From assembly GCA_036873135.1 (NCBI GenBank), contig JAPTYO010000017.1, forward strand, positions 6,448,001 to 6,512,000: a DNA stretch of 64,000 nt, given 5' to 3'. Positions 58,724 through 64,000 of this stretch are shown piece after piece. Under the pieces are notes generated by a model. That model searched no databases. It was not told the origin of the DNA and saw only the letters and a program-made list of their open reading frames with translations. The position numbers were made by a program, and so were the translations under genes. The stretch comes from Clarkia xantiana subsp. parviflora (lineage: Eukaryota; Streptophyta; Magnoliopsida; Myrtales; Onagraceae). Position 1 is the stretch's first letter; every line of letters begins with the position of its first letter.

Positions 58724-61700
58724 CTAAGGATATGGGGTGGTCACTGTGTCTGTTGCCACGTATTCTTTGAAGCTTCCATTGTAGATCATTTCTTCCACTT
58801 CCACCTTCAACACCATGCAGTTGTTGGTTTGATGCCCCCAGGTCCCATGGTACTCACACCAACCCTGTGCATCTCTACCTAGGAAGGCCTTGCCTTCCTC
58901 CCTGCATGCTGGCAGCTCTTGCTTGAGGCGCTTGTGGAAAATTTCTTCTATGCTGAGCGTGAGGGGTGTGAATGTGAAATTGACACCTCCTCCCAATGTG
59001 TCTGCTTCTCTTCCTTTCTCTGGAACTTCATCCAACTGTTCCGCCTCTTGTTCAAATGCCCTGTCCAGTTTCGCCTTGAGCTCTCTCATTGTGCTCGTCA
59101 TGACCATCTCATAGAGCCCTCCATAGGCCTCGAATGAGCTTGGATGCATGTGTCTGATGAATGCTCTGACTGCTTCTCCCCTTGTGATGTCCATGTTGGC
59201 ACCATAATTGAAGAATCTCTGGAAATAGCTTGATATGGGCTCCTGCGGCATTTGCTTGATATCATCTATGTGACGGAAGCCTCTTAGGATGGAGTCCCTT
59301 GTCCTGCTCCCTATTATGGTGTCCGGCTGCCAAGGTATGGATGTCACCTTCACAGCCTTGCTCCTGTGTTTCCTTGTAGGCACTGTTTGAAAAAGCTGCC
59401 TGCTCAAACGGAGTGTCACTCCACTCCTCCTCCTTGCTTGCCTTTGTCTCCCTCCCCTCTTTCTTCTTTCCTGGTTGGCTCCTGCCATGACCATAGCCAC
59501 TGTATCTGTCCTGTGTGATCCATGTCTCATTGAATTGACATAGCATTGTCTTGCAGTGCGTTGATCACCCAGGACCTCTCCAACTCCGTTCTCCGTGATG
59601 TACTTCAGCTTCTGGTGAACAGTGGATGGCACTATTTCATATGGATTTATGGTTGTCCTTCCTAGGATCCCATTGTAGGCTCCCAGGCTTTCAACCACCA
59701 AGAAATTGACATTTACCTTCAGCTGGGTCCATCCTTGGCCCATGGTCACTGGCAATGTTATCATCCCCAGGGGGTAGCTTGTTGCCCCTGAGAAGCCAAC
59801 TAGGGGGAAGTTGACCGGATTGATGTCTGCTTTGGTTTTCCCTATCTCTTCCAACACTCTCAGGCTTAGGAGGTCAGCTGAGCTGCCCCCATCCACCAAA
59901 ATTCTCTTTACATCAAAATTATCAATATCTAAAGTAATAACTAAGGCATCGTCATGTGGAAAGGCGATGTGGCTCTTGTCCTTCTCCGAGAACTCTATCT
60001 TCACTTCTTCTCCTTCTCTTGGTCTTTTTCTCCACCTTGGCACTGAGCTTAGCTTGGATGCATAGACCTCTCTTGCATTAGCAGTTGGGCCTCCTGATGC
60101 TGCTCCTCCATGTATCATGTTGATGACTCCTCTTTTGTTGGGTGGAGGGTTATGGTCTACCTTTCCCTTGCCCTTGTCTTTCTGTGGTGGCCCCAGTTGC
60201 ATACTATTGCCCCCATGGTCTACGAATTGCTTCAGTTCTCCCATTTGGACGATGTTGTTTATGCTTAGCTTTAAGCTAAAGCATTCATTTGTGTCGTGAC
60301 CATAAGCCTCGTGGTTGTCACACCATCTATCCTTGTGATTTCCTACCATTGGGGCTCTCCACCTTGCAGGGGGTGCCCAAAGCTTTTGGTTCCGCATCTC
60401 TCTAAGTACGGTGGCTGGAGTGGCGTTCAGTGGGATGAACTTAATGACGTTTATTTCTCTGGCCTTTAAGGGTTCACCCATTTGGTTTCTTTGCTGTGGT
60501 GGACGCCACTCCTGCTGCCTTGCATGCTGTGGTGCCTGGGGTGGCTTTCCTTTGTTTGGCCTTTGAGTGTCCTCCTTGGCTGCCTGAATTTTGGCCTTCT
60601 TGCTTGCCCTGTGCCTCTCAAGGTCAATATGCGTTTTAACTCTCCCTGCAAGCTCCTCCAAGGTGCTTGCTGGCTTTTTGGCCATCTTTTCAGCCAATGT
60701 TGACCCAAAGCGACCTAAGTTTCTGATAAAGGCTCGGATTATCTCCCCTTCAGTGATGTCTCCCTGGATGTCTGCACTATTCTGGTTGAACCTAGTGTAG
60801 TAGCTGGCCAGGGTTTCATCGTATTCTTGTTTTACGTCATCAATGGAGCCTGTTCCCTTGAGGAGTTTCCTCTCCCCTAGGTATCTCTGCAGAAACTTAG
60901 CTTTTAGCTGCTCCCATGAGTGGATGCTCTCAGAGGGCAGGATGAAGAACCAATGTGAGGCCACCCCTGATAGGGTGTTTGGGAAAAGGAGTGCCTTGTA
61001 TCTTTCATCAGTTGTCCTCCCGAATAGAGAGGCCTCATGCTGTTGGATATGCTCTAGGGGGTCTCCCTTCCCGTTGTACTTTGCAATTTGCACAGTGTGC
61101 AGGGAGTCTGGCACCCTGTTCATCTCCAGTTCCTTTGTGAAAGGGTGGTTCGTCTTGTCACTTAGACAATGCAGGCTGGGTTTCTTTGACTCATTCAATT
61201 TCCGGGTTATCATGGCTTCTATCTCCTCCGGGGTGATCACTGCCTGTGCCGGAGTATAATCCCTCTGATATCCATTGTAGTTGTAGACTGGGCTTACTGG
61301 GTTCCTTTGTCCCTGCTGGTATGGACTGTAGGTGTACTCTTGATACGCCTGCTGGGGTGCTTCATAGAAGTCCTGCCTCCTTGGAGGTCTTGCTTGTCTT
61401 TCCTCCCCAAGCGGGGTGTAAGCCCTGTTGTCCTGCTGTTGCCTAGGAGGCATGAATTGTTGCCTGCCCTCTGGGGGTGGCTCCTGGTGATATCTTCTTT
61501 GTTCCTCTCGCTGCCCTGTTCGAGGGTGTGGGTAGTGCTCTTCTGCTGGGATCTGCTCCTCCTCCTGAGTTTCAGTGTAAGTCCCTTGGGTGTATGCCTG
61601 CCTTGCATATGCTGTGTGGGCGCGGTTGCCACCTCTCTGTGCTGGCATCCCATACGGGTACCCTTGGGGTTGCTCTTCATAATAGTATCCCTCAGGGGGT

Positions 61701-61972
61701 GCCGTGTTGTGGGAAGGCACTCCCTGTTGTCCTCTTGCTCTCTGTGGCCTTCTTGCCCGGGGGGTGGAGGCTGTGGAGGACTCAGCCCCAGCTGGGCGTG
61801 AAGGTCCTCCCTCCTGGTTGTTCTGTTGCTGAGGAGGTTGTGGTATTTCTTGGGGCTCTGGATGCATTGGCTGCTTCCCAGGGTCAGGCCGCCTCCCTGG
61901 AGGTATGGGTTCTCTTCTCCGCCCATTGCCCCCGGGTGGGTGTTGGGGCCTGGACACCCTACTGTTCGTCAT
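58724..61972 (-). CDS. Tat-3 Gag-protease-Gag polyprotein, intact
   Basis: One uninterrupted frame of 1082 residues; the ATG at 61972 lies about 30 bases after the PBS. Modules: Pro/Gln/Tyr-rich N-terminus (1-245); Gag core (about 290-450) with YNGKGDPLEHIQQHEASLFG, SWEQLKAKFLQRYLGE and RFNQNSADIQGDITEGEIIR; first Cys/His motif C551-H554-H559-C564; acidic linker; retroviral-type aspartic protease segment with catalytic-type VDGGSSAD (693-700) and the flap-distal YNGILGRTT (766-774); a basic spacer (833-870); second Gag-like module (about 900-985) with SSYFQRFFNYGANMDITRGE; second Cys/His motif C1039-H1042-H1047-C1052. Known Tat Gag-Pol proteins go on from protease to reverse transcriptase; here a second Gag C-terminal module takes that place. 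It likely forms particles in the cytoplasm. Confidence 0.9.
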   Translation of the reverse strand: MTNSRVSRPQHPPGGNGRRREPIPPGRRPDPGKQPMHPEPQEIPQPPQQQNNQEGGPSRPAGAESSTASTPRARRPQRARGQQGVPSHNTAPPEGYYYEEQPQGYPYGMPAQRGGNRAHTAYARQAYTQGTYTETQEEEQIPAEEHYPHPRTGQREEQRRYHQEPPPEGRQQFMPPRQQQDNRAYTPLGEERQARPPRRQDFYEAPQQAYQEYTYSPYQQGQRNPVSPVYNYNGYQRDYTPAQAVITPEEIEAMITRKLNESKKPSLHCLSDKTNHPFTKELEMNRVPDSLHTVQIAKYNGKGDPLEHIQQHEASLFGRTTDERYKALLFPNTLSGVASHWFFILPSESIHSWEQLKAKFLQRYLGERKLLKGTGSIDDVKQEYDETLASYYTRFNQNSADIQGDITEGEIIRAFIRNLGRFGSTLAEKMAKKPASTLEELAGRVKTHIDLERHRASKKAKIQAAKEDTQRPNKGKPPQAPQHARQQEWRPPQQRNQMGEPLKAREINVIKFIPLNATPATVLREMRNQKLWAPPARWRAPMVGNHKDRWCDNHEAYGHDTNECFSLKLSINNIVQMGELKQFVDHGGNSMQLGPPQKDKGKGKVDHNPPPNKRGVINMIHGGAASGGPTANAREVYASKLSSVPRWRKRPREGEEVKIEFSEKDKSHIAFPHDDALVITLDIDNFDVKRILVDGGSSADLLSLRVLEEIGKTKADINPVNFPLVGFSGATSYPLGMITLPVTMGQGWTQLKVNVNFLVVESLGAYNGILGRTTINPYEIVPSTVHQKLKYITENGVGEVLGDQRTARQCYVNSMRHGSHRTDTVAMVMAGANQERRKRGGRQRQARRRSGVTLRLSRQLFQTVPTRKHRSKAVKVTSIPWQPDTIIGSRTRDSILRGFRHIDDIKQMPQEPISSYFQRFFNYGANMDITRGEAVRAFIRHMHPSSFEAYGGLYEMVMTSTMRELKAKLDRAFEQEAEQLDEVPEKGREADTLGGGVNFTFTPLTLSIEEIFHKRLKQELPACREEGKAFLGRDAQGWCEYHGTWGHQTNNCMVLKVEVEEMIYNGSFKEYVATDTVTTPYP

Positions 61973-62003
61973 AGCTCGTGTAATAGCCAGGCTTTCTGTC
62001 CGA

Positions 62004-62021
62004 AGCCCACAGACGGCGCCA
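62004..62021 (-). other. Tat-3 primer-binding site
   Basis: Minus strand TGGCGCCGTCTGTGGGCT, two bases after the 5' LTR. Confidence 0.88.
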
Positions 62022-62023
62022 AG

Positions 62024-62833
62024 TGTTAAGTTATGGGATCTAGGTCAACGGAGTGTCGGCTTTGATCCCACTTCTTACGGGGGATGTGTATGATCCGGTC
62101 TTCTCGGGTTGCCTTGCCTTTGTCTATGTCCTTCTTCCTTTCCTTCTTCCCTTAGTTCCTTCTCTTCTTCTCTCCCTTTGCCCTGCAAAAGGGGCAATAC
62201 CAGACACGGAGGAGGGGGGGGTGGTGCCTGGTGAACCCTCTCCGATGCCTAAGTCAGAACTATATTTCTAGAGAGATAAAGCTAGAGAGATGTCAGAGCT
62301 AAATTGTTCAAATGGCCAAGATGATCAAATGAGTTGTGAAGGTGGGGTATTTATAGGCAACGGTGTCATTAAGGTGGCTTAATGACATCGTTAGCCTTTA
62401 AACACAATTAATTAACCTTTAAGCACATAATTAAGACCTTAGGATTCGGAGGAGGTAGGCGGAATGGACCAAGCATGGGCGTCTGAAAGGGGTGCCGGGA
62501 CCCTTGGGGGGGGAGAAATCCGACCCCCAAGGGTAGGGGTTGGGTGAGGACACCCAACCCCTCCTAGGAGGGATCGGGTTGGCCGACCCGATCTCCCCTA
62601 GGGGAGATCGGGTTGGCCAACCCGATCTCCCCTAGGGGAGATCGGGTCGGGTGTGGCCACCCAACCTCACCTAGGTGAGTTCGCCTCTATCGGACGGGCG
62701 CTTCGGCCCCGTCCGAGCCGTCGATGTTCTCGCGAAGTGTCCGGGTTGAAGTTTCGATTCGCAATCATAAATGGGACGATAAAAATACAACGGTTTGGAA
62801 GTCAACGGGTTCAAATTGGGCGTATATCCATCA
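62024..62833 (-). repeat. Tat-3 5' LTR
   Basis: Partner of 52441-53279, 29 bp shorter: one palindrome unit is missing and a short gggtc duplication is present near 62645. Followed by the second ATAAT. Confidence 0.93.
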
Positions 62834-62838
62834 ATAAT

Positions 62839-64000
62839 CACTTCGAGGTATGTGGACATGATAGCCACTTCGTGATGTGTGGGAGTGATAGCCCTTCTGT
62901 AGTGTGTGGACATGATAGCCACTTCAGGGTATGTGGACATGATAGTCACTTTGTTGCTATAGTCGCCTTTTGTTTAGGCTATACTTGTCGGGTTTTTTAC
63001 CGTGTCTCATCTTGCCGGATGTTGTATCCTTTATGCTTTTCGGATCTCTCCTTCATGAGTTTTTCTTGACGATGTTCAAGTCTGATACGAGCATAGGTCA
63101 CGCGAAGGCGACATGCAAGACAATAACGTTTGTCGGAGGTTGCTTTGTGCGACTTGTAAGGAAATTCCTCTTCTTGATGGGTCGAGTTTATTTTGAGAGC
63201 CTTGAACTTTGGATTTCATGTCTTTGATATTCTTCTTGGTGGTGTTGGGTTCCTTTGAGATACTTCTCTTGACTTGTGATATGGATGGTAGGATAACTCG
63301 TTACTTTTCATGATAACCTCTTGTGCTTCTGTATATGTTTCTTTTGTCATGGACTTCTCCCTTGTATATGCTTTCCTTTACTTATCTTTGTTTTGTGTTT
63401 TCCTTCACATCATACCTGCTATCTCATCAATAACAAACATTATGTGTTCTTCATACAACTTTGCTTTGCAATTATTTTCTCATGGAATCCTTCTTAGTAT
63501 GGTGTAATGATTTCTTCTGATACCCTTTAAATGGTATGTATGGTACTGTTAGACCAAAGATACGCTCTTGGTGGGCGTCGAATCTGTTCACGAGACAGGC
63601 TCTCAGAGGGTACTTAACGTTTCACAGGATAGGCTCCCGGAGGGCACAAGTTAGACCAAAGATACGCTCCTGGTGGGCGTCGAAAACTGTTCACGAGACT
63701 GGCTCTCGGAGGGCACTTAACGTTTCACAGGATAGGCTCCCGGAGGGCACAAGTTAAACCAAAGCTACGCTCCTGGTGGGCGTCGAATCTGGTAGTTTGA
63801 AATCTACCTCAAGATACGCTCTTGGGGGCGTCGAATCTGGTAGTTTGAAGTCTACCTCAAGATACGCTCTTGGGGGCGTCGAATCTGGTAGTTTGAAATC
63901 TACCTCAAGATACGCTCTTGGGGGCGTCGAAGGTCGTAGTTTTTAGAAACCACTCTCAAGATACGCTCTTGGGGGCGTCGAAGTTCGTAGTTTTTGGAAA
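62839..64000 (-). mobile_element. Tat-4 interior, right part
   Basis: Continuation of Tat-4 from 52440. 62840-62950 has a short repeat (atgtggacatgatagccact, about four copies). 63240-63530 resembles Tat-3 57280-57600, downstream of the antisense gene (shared tgtgttttccttca and tgatttcttctgatacccttt). The repeat array follows. The Gag gene should lie right of the window. Confidence 0.75.
63545..64000. repeat. Array of roughly 50-bp repeats in Tat-4
   Basis: The same unit family as in Tat-3, starting with gaccaaagatacgctcttgg and the long variants with cacaggataggctcccgga, then gggggcgtcgaatctggtag units. It runs off the window. Confidence 0.9.

Larger units (their letters stand above)
52441..62833 (-). 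mobile_element. Tat-3: full-length ambisense Tat-like element with intact Gag gene
   Basis: A 10.4-kb element, minus orientation, LTRs of 839 and 810 bp, PBS at 62004-62021, PPT at 53280-53295, TSD ATAAT. Plus-strand order: 3' LTR, PPT, GC-rich block, spliced antisense gene (54662-57163), repeat array (57637-58465), Gag-protease-Gag gene on the minus strand (61972-58724), PBS, 5' LTR. There is no reverse transcriptase, RNase H or integrase. Both genes are open, unlike in Tat-2, and the LTRs differ mainly by palindrome copy number, so this looks like the youngest copy in the window. Movement would need enzymes from an autonomous relative. Confidence 0.92.

Noticed and set aside
61294..61974. 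Several 140-210 residue frames overlapping the start of Tat-3 gag (and 36718-37350 in Tat-2)
   Set aside because: Shadows of the Pro/Gln-rich Gag N-terminus; base bias leaves other frames open. The Gag frame is supported by motifs and conservation.

Overview
This window is plant nuclear DNA made almost entirely of nested transposable elements, with one recognisable host gene. Evidence for a plant: a six-exon GT-AG gene for a Tim17-family/SAM-domain protein of the chloroplast-envelope HP30 type, plant Ty1/copia and Ty3/gypsy (Tat-like) retrotransposons with typical primer-binding sites, and long terminal inverted repeat elements. A flowering plant, probably a dicot, is likely. I cannot name the species.

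Layout. (1) 1-14622: a Tat-like LTR element (Tat-Out, minus strand) carries a broken gag and was split by a related element, Tat-In (1399-9094, minus strand). Tat-In has two near-identical LTRs, PBS, PPT and a perfect ACTGT target duplication, but no coding capacity. Tat-Out itself sits inside the gag of a copia element (Cop-C, 14623-15507). (2) 15508-18890: mostly unrecognised A/T-rich DNA with a possible SINE. (3) 19226-20938: the HP30-like host gene, followed by a 531-bp TIR element. (4) 21940-24867: a decayed copia element (Cop-A) with a tandemly duplicated integrase segment. (5) 24868 to about 46985: a second copia element (Cop-B). Its 5' LTR/PBS junction was hit by a Tat-like element, Tat-1 (25443-34733, TSD CTAAC). 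Its leader was hit by a TIR element (35151-46461), itself split by Tat-2 (35761-46168, TSD GGGCT). (6) about 46990-64000: an older Tat-like element (Tat-5) holding Tat-4 (minus strand), which is split by Tat-3 (52441-62833, minus strand, TSD ATAAT).

Tat-2 and Tat-3 are the most interesting part. They are full-length, young-looking copies of one family that lacks reverse transcriptase, RNase H and integrase. In Tat-3 an uninterrupted 1082-residue ORF encodes Gag, a Cys/His knuckle-like motif, an aspartic-protease segment, then a second Gag-like module and second Cys/His motif. A second gene on the opposite strand converges on it. It can be read as five exons with four GT-AG introns coding about 731 residues, with a domain resembling the plant 'putative gypsy type transposon' family and a C-terminal coiled coil. 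The two genes meet tail to tail across an array of roughly 50-bp repeats. The LTRs carry short palindrome arrays that change copy number between the two LTRs of one element. Without a polymerase these copies would depend on enzymes from an autonomous relative.

All boundaries were read by eye. Protein family names come from recognised motifs, not from searches.
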